DNA from: an uncultured Clostridia bacterium | GTDB taxonomy: Bacteria; Bacillota; Clostridia; Oscillospirales; Acutalibacteraceae | Length of the DNA: 64,000 nucleotides | Assembly (NCBI GenBank): GCA_944384815.1 | Contig: CALWUW010000036.1 | Location: forward strand, 124,001-188,000 | Direction of reading: 5' to 3' | Shown here: piece by piece, positions 8,087 through 15,696 of the stretch | Layout: the number at the start of each line of letters is the position of its first letter | Numbering within the stretch: position 1 is the stretch's first letter | The notes under the pieces: model-generated | The model's database searches: none | Told to the model about the DNA's origin: nothing | The model's input: the letters and a program-made list of their open reading frames with translations, nothing else | Position numbers and translations under genes: made by a program

Positions 8087-8734
8087 TTGGACGAAAAACG
8101 ATCTTTGGGGGCGCAATGGGATCCGGTGATCCTTCGGGTAAAGCGCAGCCGGCTGCTGGTGCCGGTGTTATGCAGCGCCATGGCAGTGATGTTCTTTATT
8201 TTGATGGCGTTTTCCGGGGAAACGTCTTCCCAGGTACAGCCCTTTATTCAGGGCGTAAGCCTTGTGGGAGCGGGAGTGATGCTGCTGCTCTTTCTTCACT
8301 TTCTGCGGCGGCTTTTTAAACCCCGGCCGGTGCTGCTGATTACCCACCAGGGAATTACGGATCTTTCCACACCGGTTTCCATTGGGTTTGTTCCCTGGAA
8401 GGAAGTGGGCAGAATTCGCCTGTATTCCCTTCACGGGGAGCGGTTCGTTGCGGTGGATGTAAAGAACATTCGGGAACGTTTGGAGAGGGAATCTTTCCCC
8501 GCCGTGAAAAAGAACGCTCTTCGTTCCCGCCTGGCTTTGAAACAGCCGGCTATGCTGATTTCTCTGGCGGCAGTGAACGAGGATCCTAAGGACATCGCCG
8601 CTGTTCTCCAGAATTTCCAGGCCTGCTTTGCTCCGGATCCGGAAGAAGCAGCGGAAAAGGAGAAAGAAATGGAAAGGGAAATGCCTTCGGGGAAGATGCC
8701 TGCCTCCGCTTTTCCCTGCGAAAAGGTAAGCTGA
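8087..8734 (+). CDS. Membrane protein with PH-like (STM3941-type) domain
   Basis: A 215-residue protein. Two hydrophobic helices (about residues 23-43, VLCSAMAVMFFILMAF, and 55-75, GVSLVGAGVMLLLFLHFL) precede a cytoplasmic domain with PVLLITHQGITD, FVPWKEVGRIRLY and RFVAVDVKN. This pattern matches the STM3941 family of bacterial PH-like proteins, whose function is unknown. I choose the TTG at 8087 because GAGAGGAGGAGCGG lies at the right distance; upstream in-frame ATG codons lack a site. The C-terminal tail is rich in Glu/Lys/Met. It ends with a terminator at 8828-8858. Confidence 0.7.
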   Translation: MDEKRSLGAQWDPVILRVKRSRLLVPVLCSAMAVMFFILMAFSGETSSQVQPFIQGVSLVGAGVMLLLFLHFLRRLFKPRPVLLITHQGITDLSTPVSIGFVPWKEVGRIRLYSLHGERFVAVDVKNIRERLERESFPAVKKNALRSRLALKQPAMLISLAAVNEDPKDIAAVLQNFQACFAPDPEEAAEKEKEMEREMPSGKMPASAFPCEKVS

Positions 8735-8760
8735 AACGGATGAGACCATAGCGGCCAAGG

Positions 8761-8820
8761 AATCACCGGGAGTATCCAGAAGTCATGACAAGCCATCAGG
8801 AGACATAAGAAGCTAGTAAA
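8761..8820. repeat. 10-bp degenerate tandem array
   Basis: Six 10-bp steps sharing a leading A(G) and internal AT/CA: AATCACCGGG, AGTATCCAGA, AGTCATGACA, AGCCATCAGG, AGACATAAGA, AGCTAGTAAA. It is more decayed than most arrays in the window. It sits between the stop at 8734 and the terminator. Confidence 0.55.
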
Positions 8821-8827
8821 TAAGAAA

Positions 8828-8858
8828 GGGACGGCTTTACGAGAAGCCGTCCCGCTTT
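8828..8858 (+). terminator. Intrinsic terminator
   Basis: GGGACGGCTT (8828-8837) pairs with AAGCCGTCCC (8844-8853), followed by GCTTTTT. It ends the unit 8087-8734. Confidence 0.85.
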
Positions 8859-8900
8859 TTATAGACTAAGTTTTGTGCCGGCTCCAATGCCGGGGTCACT

Positions 8901-8932
8901 GTTTCCCTGTTTCCATGTTTCGCTGCTTCCCG
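8901..8932. repeat. 8-bp degenerate tandem array (GTTTCCNT)
   Basis: GTTTCCCT, GTTTCCAT, GTTTCGCT, GCTTCCCG. In rotation this is the unit seen at 191-246 and 59120-59167. It lies just past the coaX stop. Confidence 0.65.
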
Positions 8933-8952
8933 TTTTTTATTTTGCCGGGAGA

Positions 8953-9720
8953 TCAGCGGTTTTTCCGGTAAATGATCCGCAGGCCTTTCAAAAGCAGGAA
9001 TTCGTCGTGGATCACCTTCCGGCGGCAATAGGGAACGATCAGCCCGGAAAGACCGCCTGTGGCGATCACCGTGGGCATTTCTCCCAATTCTTCCGCCACC
9101 CGGTCAATGATACCGTCCAGCATGGCAGCGTTTCCGTAGATCATGCCGCTTTTCATGCAGTCCACCGTATTGGTACCGATCACATGCTTGGGCTTTTCCG
9201 CCAGACTGATTTGAGGAAGCTGGGAAGTGCGGCTGGTAAGGGCGTCCAGGCCGATCAGGGCGCCGGGCATAATCATGCCGCCCAGGTAACAGCCGTTTCG
9301 GTCCACCACGGAGAAGGTGGTGGCGGTTCCCATATCAAAGATCATCAGAGGCTTGGGATATTCCGCAATAGCCGCCACAGCGTCCGCCACCCGGTCACTT
9401 CCCAGCTGGCCGGGATTGTCAATGCGGATATTCAGGCCGGTTTTGATGCCGGAGCCAACGATCAGGCATTTCTGCCCGGTGATCCGCTCTACGGCGTCAT
9501 ACAAGGTCTTCTTCAAAGCCGGCACTACGGAGGAGATGATACCTCCCTCTATCTGGCCGGGGTCCACCCGGTGCATTTCCAGAAGGTTCCGGAAGATCAC
9601 GGCGTATTCGTCGCTGGTCTTGAACCGATCCGTGGAAAGGCGGCAGGTGAAATGGATCTCATCCTGAGAAAGACCGCCCAGGACAATATTGGTATTTCCT
9701 ACGTCAATGGCAAGAATCAA
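8953..9720 (-). CDS. coaX: Type III pantothenate kinase
   Basis: A 255-residue cytoplasmic enzyme that phosphorylates pantothenate, the first step of CoA synthesis. It shows the ASKHA phosphate loop ILAIDVGNTNIVLG, the FKTSDEYAV segment, GSDRVADAVAAI, the FDMGTATTFSVVD second phosphate motif and YLGGMIMPG. Its length is usual for type III kinases, which need a monovalent cation and are not feedback-inhibited by CoA. The first codon is a TTG (9718-9720) preceded by AAAAGGAAGGG. It follows the ECF transporter gene by 41 bp on the same strand, and coaBC is divergent, so pantothenate uptake and CoA synthesis are clustered. Confidence 0.95.
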   Translation of the reverse strand: MILAIDVGNTNIVLGGLSQDEIHFTCRLSTDRFKTSDEYAVIFRNLLEMHRVDPGQIEGGIISSVVPALKKTLYDAVERITGQKCLIVGSGIKTGLNIRIDNPGQLGSDRVADAVAAIAEYPKPLMIFDMGTATTFSVVDRNGCYLGGMIMPGALIGLDALTSRTSQLPQISLAEKPKHVIGTNTVDCMKSGMIYGNAAMLDGIIDRVAEELGEMPTVIATGGLSGLIVPYCRRKVIHDEFLLLKGLRIIYRKNR

Positions 9721-9761
9721 GGGAATCCCTTCCTTTTCTCCATGGTAAAAAACGAAATGCT

Positions 9762-10406
9762 TCAGCGGGTGCTTTTCTCCCGGAAACGGAACAGCACCTT
9801 TCCTACGGCGCCGACCAGGATCCCGGCCCCAATGGCTTCGATCACGCCGTTAAAGCCTACGATCCCCAAAATGATTCCCAGAACCGCTCCCGGCTCCACG
9901 GCTTTGGCCGCGGCGTATGCGTCCCGGAACAAAAGAAAGATCAGCCCCATTACACCGATGGTGTTGGTCATGGCGCCGGCCACACCGGCCACGGCCAAAG
10001 CTCCCAGGTTGCCTTCTTTTTTAGCCCGGAACAGCTTCTGCAGCCCTATGTATACATAATAGGGCACGACTCCCACCAGGATCCGAGGCAGGAAGCAAAC
10101 GATCAGGGAAAGCCAGGTCCCTTGATCCGTACCTGGAAGGGGATAAAAAGGCGTAAAGGTAAAGGACGTGATTGCCGGCGTCATGGTGTTGGAAAGAAGG
10201 CTGGTCAATCCGAATAAAAAGCCCAGAGCCGCTCCTTTTTTCGGCCCCAGAAGCAGCGCCCCCAAAATCACCGGAATGTGGATAATGGTCATTTTGATAA
10301 AGGGCAGAGGAATAAAGCCCAGGGGCGTAAACGCCATAATCAAAATAATGGCGGCGAACAGCCCTAAAAGGACAAAATCCCTGTAACGAACGGTGGCATT
10401 GTTCAT
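9762..10406 (-). CDS. ECF transporter S component, probably for pantothenate
   Basis: A 214-residue integral membrane protein with about six hydrophobic helices. It begins RYRDFVLLGLFAAIILIMAFTPLG and continues through IIHIPVILGALLLGPKKGAALGFLFGLTSLL, the conserved S-component core. It would bind the substrate and dock on the shared ECF energising module, which is not encoded in this window. The vitamin is inferred from context: coaX lies 41 bp downstream on the same strand and coaBC is divergent. The start is set by GTAGAAAT and an AGGAGGTAG site upstream. A promoter is read at 10539-10567, leaving a leader of about 125 nt. Confidence 0.85.
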   Translation of the reverse strand: MNNATVRYRDFVLLGLFAAIILIMAFTPLGFIPLPFIKMTIIHIPVILGALLLGPKKGAALGFLFGLTSLLSNTMTPAITSFTFTPFYPLPGTDQGTWLSLIVCFLPRILVGVVPYYVYIGLQKLFRAKKEGNLGALAVAGVAGAMTNTIGVMGLIFLLFRDAYAAAKAVEPGAVLGIILGIVGFNGVIEAIGAGILVGAVGKVLFRFREKSTR

Positions 10407-10538
10407 ATTTCTACCTCCTGCTGCTGTTCCTTGGATTGAAGCCCTGAAGCAGGCCGCCAACTCCTGCCGGCAGGCTTGGGGATACAGCGCACTTCTGGAA
10501 AATCGCGGCGCACGATCTTCTGAACATTGCTCGATTCT

Positions 10539-10567
10539 AGTATAGCCACCCTTTGTTAAAAATGCAA
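10539..10567 (-). promoter_or_regulatory. Sigma-A-like promoter of the ECF-coaX unit
   Basis: On the minus strand TTGCAT, 17 bp, TATACT. The leader from here to the start codon (10407-10532) has no riboswitch that I recognise. Confidence 0.7.
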
Positions 10568-10725
10568 CTATCTTTCCCGGGTTTGAGAAAATTCTTTTTT
10601 GGCGCTTTGTCCGGCTTCGGCGACTTGGCTGTTTTTTACGCAGCGCAGCCGGAAGCATCCGGAAAAAGAAAAGGAGCAAAGAAACATAAAAGCGGCGGGA
10701 AAAACAAAGCCGGTGTATGGAATTT

Positions 10726-10806
10726 GCCTGGTTTGTCCGGTTTAATTGGCTTGCTCGGCTTGCCCGGTTCACCTGATTTATCCGGCTTCCTCGGTTTGTA
10801 TGGTTT
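10726..10806. repeat. 9-bp degenerate tandem array (GYCCGGTTT)
   Basis: Nine consecutive 9-bp units: GCCTGGTTT, GTCCGGTTT, AATTGGCTT, GCTCGGCTT, GCCCGGTTC, ACCTGATTT, ATCCGGCTT, CCTCGGTTT, GTATGGTTT. It lies in the divergent spacer, ending 6 bp before the coaBC -35 box. Apart from this array and the two promoters, 10407-10968 holds no gene I can support. Confidence 0.85.
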
Positions 10807-10812
10807 TGCGAA

Positions 10813-10841
10813 TTGAAAAGAAAGCCATTGTGCGGTATACT
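10813..10841 (+). promoter_or_regulatory. Sigma-A-like promoter of coaBC
   Basis: TTGAAA, 17 bp, TATACT; the leader to the coaBC ATG is about 120 nt. Confidence 0.7.
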
Positions 10842-10968
10842 TTCCATAGGATACGGCAGCCCCTGGGGAACCGTACGGATTACGAACCCGCCCCAGGCCC
10901 CCGTCGTATGGATTTTCCGGCCGGCTCTTCCGGCAAAACATTTCAACATTTCACAGGGAGGTCTTTTT

Positions 10969-12165
10969 ATGGAACCGATAAAAACCGTTCTTCTTTGTGT
11001 TTCCGGCGGCATTGCCGCCTATAAATCCGCATATGTGGCCAGCGGGCTGAAAAAGCGGGGGTATAACGTGCATGTGCTGATGACGCCCCATGCTACGGAG
11101 TTTATTTCGCCCCTGACCTTTGAAAGCCTTACAGGAAACCGCTGCTGTGTGGATACCTTTGACCGGAATTTTGAGTTTAAGATCGGCCATATTTCCCTGG
11201 CCAAGCAGGCGGATCTGGTTTTGGTGGCGCCGGCTTCCGCCAATGTGCTGGCCAAGCTGGCCAACGGCCTGGCGGACGATATGCTTACCACCACGGTGCT
11301 GGCCTGCCGGTGCAAAAAGCTGGTGGCGCCGGCTATGAATACGGGGATGTATGAAAACCCCATCACCCAGGACAATTTGAAAAAACTTGCCCATTACGGC
11401 TTTTTGGTGATCCCTCCGGCCATCGGACGTTTGGCCTGCGGAGACGTGGGAGCGGGAAAAATGCCGGAGCCGGATGTGCTGCTGGAGTATGTGGAGCAGG
11501 AGCTGGCCTATGAAAAGGATATGGAGGGGCTGAAGGTTTTGGTCACCGCCGGCCCCACCCAGGAAGCGCTGGACCCGGTGCGGTATATCACCAACCATTC
11601 CTCCGGCAAAATGGGGTATGCCATTGCCTGCAACGCCGCCCGAAGAGGAGCGCAGGTGACCTTGGTTTCCGGCCCCACGTCTCTGCCCCGGCCGCTGTTT
11701 GTGGAAACGGTGGACGTAGTCAGTGCGGAGGATATGTTCCGGGAAGTGACCCAGCGGGCGCCGGAGCAGGATGTGATCATCAAAGCCGCCGCCGTGGCGG
11801 ATTACCGTCCGGCCCAGGTGCAGGAAGAAAAAATGAAAAAAGCGGAAGGGGCTTTCTCCCTGCCTTTGGAGCGCACCCGGGACATTTTGCAGTATCTGGG
11901 GGAGCATCGCCGTCCGGGGCAGTTCCTTTGCGGCTTTTCCATGGAAACCCGGGACCTTTTGGAAAATTCCCGGAAAAAGCTGGAAAAGAAAAATGTGGAC
12001 ATGATCGCCGCCAACAGCCTGCGTCAGCCCGGGGCCGGATTTCAGGGAGATACCAATCAGCTGACATTGCTTACCCGGGAGGGCGCGTTCCCGCTCCCTC
12101 TGGTTTCCAAAGAAGAGACGGCCAAGCTTCTTCTGGATCAAATTCTGCTTTCCCGGAAAGGATAA
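10969..12165 (+). CDS. coaBC: Bifunctional phosphopantothenoylcysteine decarboxylase/phosphopantothenate-cysteine ligase
   Basis: A 398-residue cytoplasmic protein performing steps two and three of CoA synthesis. The N-terminal flavin-dependent CoaC half has VSGGIAAYKS, PASANVLAKLANG, PAMNTGMYENP and GRLACGDVGAGKMPE, which includes the catalytic cysteine. The CoaB half begins near residue 185 with VLVTAGPTQEALDPVRYITN and SSGKMGYAIA, then IKAAAVADYRP and the conserved lysine region. Both halves look complete. CAGGGAGGTC precedes the ATG. It is transcribed away from the ECF transporter and coaX. Confidence 0.95.
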   Translation: MEPIKTVLLCVSGGIAAYKSAYVASGLKKRGYNVHVLMTPHATEFISPLTFESLTGNRCCVDTFDRNFEFKIGHISLAKQADLVLVAPASANVLAKLANGLADDMLTTTVLACRCKKLVAPAMNTGMYENPITQDNLKKLAHYGFLVIPPAIGRLACGDVGAGKMPEPDVLLEYVEQELAYEKDMEGLKVLVTAGPTQEALDPVRYITNHSSGKMGYAIACNAARRGAQVTLVSGPTSLPRPLFVETVDVVSAEDMFREVTQRAPEQDVIIKAAAVADYRPAQVQEEKMKKAEGAFSLPLERTRDILQYLGEHRRPGQFLCGFSMETRDLLENSRKKLEKKNVDMIAANSLRQPGAGFQGDTNQLTLLTREGAFPLPLVSKEETAKLLLDQILLSRKG

Positions 12166-12276
12166 AAGCGGGAAAACGCCCCTAAAGCAAGGGGCCGGGT
12201 GTAAAAAGTTTCGCCGGAAGGGTACTAAATTCCCCCAGGTTTGAATAAGATTTTCCGGAAGCTTTCCCATATGGCC

Positions 12277-12330
12277 GGCTGTGTTTGCTGTATTTGCTGC
12301 GATTGCTGTGATAGCTGTAATTATTCTGCA
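12277..12330. repeat. 9-bp degenerate tandem array (TGCTGTGAT)
   Basis: Six 9-bp units: GGCTGTGTT, TGCTGTATT, TGCTGCGAT, TGCTGTGAT, AGCTGTAAT, TATTCTGCA. It ends about 15 bp before the start codon of the P-loop ATPase, directly ahead of its ribosome binding site. Confidence 0.8.
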
Positions 12331-12345
12331 TTACGGAAAGGGGGA

Positions 12346-13323
12346 ATGGATGTGTCATCCGTTCTTCAGTATCTGATTCAAACCTACGTTCCCCGCCCGG
12401 TTTCGTATTTTGATTCCAATTTCGGGGAAGCCGAAAACATGATTCCGCTGGATCCCGCCTACCCCCGGGCTTTGCGGGGAGATCTGCTGGCAGGCGCCTG
12501 CCGGAAAGCCCAGGAACAGGGGCTTTCTGTGGAAAGGATCTACCATTGTCTGGACGGCTCTCTGCAGGGGATCTATGTGCCCCAGCTTTCCCGGGGGATC
12601 TTTGCCTTTGCCGTTTCCGGTGAGGAAGATCCTTCGGTTTCCGCTCTTCTGGAAGAGGCGGGGCAGTGGTACCTGCAGGCCCGGCGGGTGCACGATCTTC
12701 AGGAGCGTATTTATATTGAAGCCACGGATTTCCCCGGGGTGGACCAAGTGACCCGGGAAACCATCAAAAAACTTTTGGGAGGGATTTCCCCGGGAGGAAA
12801 GGGCCGGCAGGTGCATCGGTTTTTCGGCGCCGCCGCCGTAAACCAGCGGATTTGCTATATTCCCCAGCTGACGGAAGATCTCCCCCGGCGTTATCTGATC
12901 AAAGGCCGGCCGGGGACGGGAAAATCCACCCTGCTGAAAAAGGTGGCGGCAGCCGCGGAGGAAAAGGGCTGCGCGGTGGAGGTTTACCATTGCTCGCTAG
13001 ACCCGGAAAGCCTGGATATGGTGATCCTTCGGGAACTGGGGCTCTGTTTGTTTGACAGCACGGCCCCCCATGAATTTTTTCCCTCCCGCCCCGGTGATGA
13101 GATCCTGGATCTTTATGCCCTGTGTGTGGCGCCGGGAACGGATGAGGCCCATCACAAAGAGCTGACGCTTCTGGAGCAGGAATATGGAAAATTGGCGGAA
13201 AAAGGTCACTCCTTTCTCCAGCAGGCCCACAAGGTTTTGGAGCAGCGGGAGGCTTCCCTTCCTTCCTATACCCATCAGCAGGTGCTGCTGGAAGGAGAGA
13301 GACTTTTGGGGCAGCTGTTTTGA
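12346..13323 (+). CDS. P-loop ATPase of unknown function
   Basis: A 325-residue protein with a clear Walker A motif, GRPGTGKST (residues 187-195), preceded by the strand RRYLIKG and followed by a VEVYHCSLDPESLDMVILREL stretch. The N-terminal 180 residues include VHRFFGAAAVNQRICYIPQL just before the ATPase core. It resembles the conserved clostridial/bacillar hypothetical ATPases that contain one or two P-loops; no role is established for them that I can name. No second Walker A is visible, so one lobe may have degenerated or belong to a different subgroup. The start could be the ATG at 12346 or the GTG at 12352; AAAGGGGG precedes both. It ends with a strong terminator at 13356-13396. Confidence 0.7.
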   Translation: MDVSSVLQYLIQTYVPRPVSYFDSNFGEAENMIPLDPAYPRALRGDLLAGACRKAQEQGLSVERIYHCLDGSLQGIYVPQLSRGIFAFAVSGEEDPSVSALLEEAGQWYLQARRVHDLQERIYIEATDFPGVDQVTRETIKKLLGGISPGGKGRQVHRFFGAAAVNQRICYIPQLTEDLPRRYLIKGRPGTGKSTLLKKVAAAAEEKGCAVEVYHCSLDPESLDMVILRELGLCLFDSTAPHEFFPSRPGDEILDLYALCVAPGTDEAHHKELTLLEQEYGKLAEKGHSFLQQAHKVLEQREASLPSYTHQQVLLEGERLLGQLF

Positions 13324-13355
13324 TTCTCTGCCTATTTTCCGTATAGGAAAAGCAG

Positions 13356-13396
13356 AAAAAGGGAACGCTTTAAAAAGTGTTCCCTTTTTGGTTTTT
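13356..13396 (+). terminator. Intrinsic terminator of the P-loop ATPase gene
   Basis: AAAAAGGGAACGCTT (13356-13370) pairs with AAGTGTTCCCTTTTT (13375-13389), followed by GGTTTTTTT. Confidence 0.85.
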
Positions 13397-13510
13397 TTGG
13401 TTGCCTTTATCTTTTTTTTTTCTCGGCTTTCTTGGCAGCCTTGGCTGTTTTTGCCTGCCGGGAAGGTTTCCATCCGGAAGCCCGGTTCAAACGGAATTTC
13501 CGGAAACCCC

Positions 13511-13574
13511 GGGAAGCCGGAAACCCGGAAAATCAGGAGCAAGGAACCCAGGAACCTGGCAACCCGGGAAACAA
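13511..13574. repeat. 8-bp degenerate tandem array (GGAACCCR)
   Basis: Eight 8-bp units: GGGAAGCC, GGAAACCC, GGAAAATC, AGGAGCAA, GGAACCCA, GGAACCTG, GCAACCCG, GGAAACAA. It ends 14 bp past the stop of the sorbitol-type dehydrogenase. A T/G-rich, weakly 9-bp-periodic stretch precedes it at 13390-13470. Confidence 0.75.
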
Positions 13575-13588
13575 AAGCCTTCCGGTTT

Positions 13589-14650
13589 TTATTTCTGCTC
13601 TTCCCCGGAAATTTTCACCACGGCTTTTACAATGTTCATCTTATCTTTTACACTTTGATCCATGGCTTCCTGAATGGAATCAAAGGAGAACACATGGGTC
13701 ACAAGCCCTTTCAGGTTGACTTTTCCGGCGGCCACGGCGTCAATGGCCATGGGATAAATATGCCGGTAGCGGAAGACCGTTTCCAGACGCAGCTCCTTAT
13801 CCAGGATCTTGCTCATGGGAAGGGTCATCTCACCGGTTTTGCTGTAGCCCACCAAAACGATCACGCCGCCTTTTTTCACGGCGTCCACTGCCTGCCGGGT
13901 GGTGATCTCCGTTCCGGCGGTCTCGATCACCAGATCGCAGCCCTTGCCTTCCGTCAGCTCCAGGATCTTTTCCGGGACATTCCCGTCCCGGCCGTTGATC
14001 ACCGCGTCCGCTCCCAGCTCCAGCGCTTTTTCCAAACGCTTTTCCATAATGTCCACCACAATGACCTTGGATACCCCTTCCGCTTTTAAAGCCATCATGG
14101 AAACCAGACCAATGCAGCCGGAGCCCATAACCACGGCGGTTTGCCCGATGTGGGCCCCGCCCTGATTGGCGGCGTGGAAGCCTACAGCCAGCGGCTCCAT
14201 CAAAGCCCCCTCCAAAGTAGAGACGGAATCCGGAAGCTTAAAGCAAAGGGCGGCTTCGTGGGCCACATATTCCTGGAAAACCCCATCCACCGGCGGCGTG
14301 GCGAAAAACACCACGTCCGGGCAGAGATTATATTTTCCCTGGCGGCAGAATTCACAGTGGCCGCAGGTTTTGCCCGGCTCCAGAGCCACACGGTCCCCCA
14401 CTTTCAGGTGTGTGACTCCCGGCCCCACTTCCACCACGGTGCCTCCCGGCTCATGCCCCAGAACAAAAGGCGGCTTCACCACATAATCTCCGATGGCGCC
14501 GGTTTCGTAGTAGTGCATGTCGCTGCCGCAGATCCCCACATATTCCAGCTTTACCAGCACTTCTCCCTGGCCGGGAACCGGAATGGGGCGCTGCTCATAG
14601 CCCATTTTGCCGATGCCTGTCATTACGGCAGTTTTCATTGTTCCGTTCAT
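13589..14650 (-). CDS. Zinc-dependent medium-chain dehydrogenase, sorbitol/xylitol dehydrogenase type
   Basis: A 353-residue NAD-dependent polyol dehydrogenase. The catalytic zinc site is seen in VGICGSDMHYYETG and GHEPGGTVVEVG, and the structural zinc cysteines in CGHCEFCRQGKYNLC. The Rossmann dinucleotide site is VVMGSGCIGLVSM, followed by VIVVD, whose aspartate favours NAD over NADP. The overall form fits sorbitol/xylitol/threitol dehydrogenases; the exact polyol is inferred. AAAAGGGGAGGT precedes the ATG at 14650, so that start is preferred to one 21 bp upstream. Its promoter is read at 14707-14735. The gene stands alone, with no sugar transporter beside it. Confidence 0.88.
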   Translation of the reverse strand: MNGTMKTAVMTGIGKMGYEQRPIPVPGQGEVLVKLEYVGICGSDMHYYETGAIGDYVVKPPFVLGHEPGGTVVEVGPGVTHLKVGDRVALEPGKTCGHCEFCRQGKYNLCPDVVFFATPPVDGVFQEYVAHEAALCFKLPDSVSTLEGALMEPLAVGFHAANQGGAHIGQTAVVMGSGCIGLVSMMALKAEGVSKVIVVDIMEKRLEKALELGADAVINGRDGNVPEKILELTEGKGCDLVIETAGTEITTRQAVDAVKKGGVIVLVGYSKTGEMTLPMSKILDKELRLETVFRYRHIYPMAIDAVAAGKVNLKGLVTHVFSFDSIQEAMDQSVKDKMNIVKAVVKISGEEQK

Positions 14651-14706
14651 AAACGGACCTCCCCTTTTCAAATTAGGCGGACTCTAATTTTCCGCCTTTC
14701 ATTGGT

Positions 14707-14735
14707 ATCATACCGTTTCTTTTGGCGGCGGTCAA
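14707..14735 (-). promoter_or_regulatory. Sigma-A-like promoter of the polyol dehydrogenase
   Basis: On the minus strand TTGACC, 17 bp, TATGAT. Confidence 0.75.
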
Positions 14736-14826
14736 TAGAGGAGAAAAGAAAATCTTTTTTCTTTAAAGAGAGAGGGAGATTCCCTGAAAGAAACGGTAAA
14801 AATCTCGGAAGAAGCAAAGCCTTTTC

Positions 14827-14855
14827 TTGACGAACGCGGGAAAAAAGGATATAAT
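14827..14855 (+). promoter_or_regulatory. Sigma-A-like promoter of the DUF1836-degV unit
   Basis: TTGACG, 17 bp, TATAAT, a near-consensus promoter about 65 bp before the GTG start. Confidence 0.85.
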
Positions 14856-14925
14856 CTGGTTATGATAATTAGATTACATAATTTGAAAAATTTTATCGAA
14901 ATCAGGGTACGCAGGAGGAAAAAGC

Positions 14926-15696
14926 GTGGGCAAGCAGGAGAAGCAGGAAAAACGGGAGAAACAGGAAAATCACCAGCCCCAGGAACAGCCGGCGTTTGAT
15001 GGGGAGCGGCAATGGGCGGAAAAAATGGAAAGTTTCCATCTGCCTCGCTGGGAAGACCTTCCGGAGCTGGAACTTTATATGGATCAGGTGGTGGCTTTTC
15101 TGGAAAAGGTGTTTGCGCCCCTTTCCCAGGGCGAAGGCGAAGCCATTACCCCGGCCATGATCAACAATTACGTAAAGCTGCGGCTGATCCCCAAGCCGGA
15201 GAAAAAACGCTATACCCGCAGGCACATGGCCTGCTTGGTGACCATCACCCTGCTGAAGCAGGTGCTGACTATTTCAGAGATCCGGGAAGGGATCCTGGTG
15301 CATACCCGGCAGGAGGGCAGCGGCCCCAAAGCCTATGACGATTTTTGCCGGGAGCTGGAACGTTCCTTCCGAACCGTATGCGGAAGGATCCTTCCGGAAA
15401 CTTCCCGGGGGCCTTTATGCGGCGAAGCTGGGTGTGAGGCCGGGGGTGAAGCCTGGCATGAGGCCTGGTGTAAAGAGGATGAGGAAATGGCCATGGTGCG
15501 TATGGCCACCCTTTCCCTAGCCTGTAAACTGGCAGCCAGAAAATCCCTGCAGATCCGCAAGGCCCTGCAGGAGGAAGCCATACAACAGGAACAGAAACAG
15601 AAGCAGGAACAGGAAGAGGCAGAGGAGAAAAACCAGAAAAACAGCCGGGAAGAGCAGACGTCTTCCGGTGGAAACGGAGAAGAGCAGCATGAATAA
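14926..15696 (+). CDS. DUF1836 family protein
   Basis: A 256-residue protein. Residues 30-150 carry the DUF1836 pattern: LPRWEDLPELELYMDQVV, ITPAMINNYVKLRLIPKPEKKRYTRRH and LVTITLLKQVLTISEIREGI. This resembles MerR-like winged helix DNA-binding folds; no role is established for the family. It begins with GTG behind CAGGAGG. The N-terminus (KQEKQEKREKQE) and C-terminus (QKQKQEQEEAEEK) are low-complexity, and residues 167-182 are a fourfold four-residue repeat (EAGC, EAGG, EAWH, EAWC) encoded by a 12-bp tandem array. Its stop overlaps the degV start (ATGAATAA), so the two are translationally coupled. Confidence 0.8.
   Translation: MGKQEKQEKREKQENHQPQEQPAFDGERQWAEKMESFHLPRWEDLPELELYMDQVVAFLEKVFAPLSQGEGEAITPAMINNYVKLRLIPKPEKKRYTRRHMACLVTITLLKQVLTISEIREGILVHTRQEGSGPKAYDDFCRELERSFRTVCGRILPETSRGPLCGEAGCEAGGEAWHEAWCKEDEEMAMVRMATLSLACKLAARKSLQIRKALQEEAIQQEQKQKQEQEEAEEKNQKNSREEQTSSGGNGEEQHE
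15424..15471 (+). repeat. 12-bp tandem array inside the DUF1836 gene
   Basis: Four 12-bp units: GAAGCTGGGTGT, GAGGCCGGGGGT, GAAGCCTGGCAT, GAGGCCTGGTGT. They encode EAGC-EAGG-EAWH-EAWC in frame. Confidence 0.85.

Noticed and set aside
10407..10538. Riboswitch before the ECF transporter gene
   Set aside because: The leader has no match to any vitamin riboswitch core that I know; only weak hairpins are seen.
12241..12345. N-terminal extension of the P-loop ATPase rich in cysteine (CVCCICCDCC)
   Set aside because: The sequence is the translation of the 9-bp array and lies before a better placed ribosome binding site, so it is probably leader, not protein.
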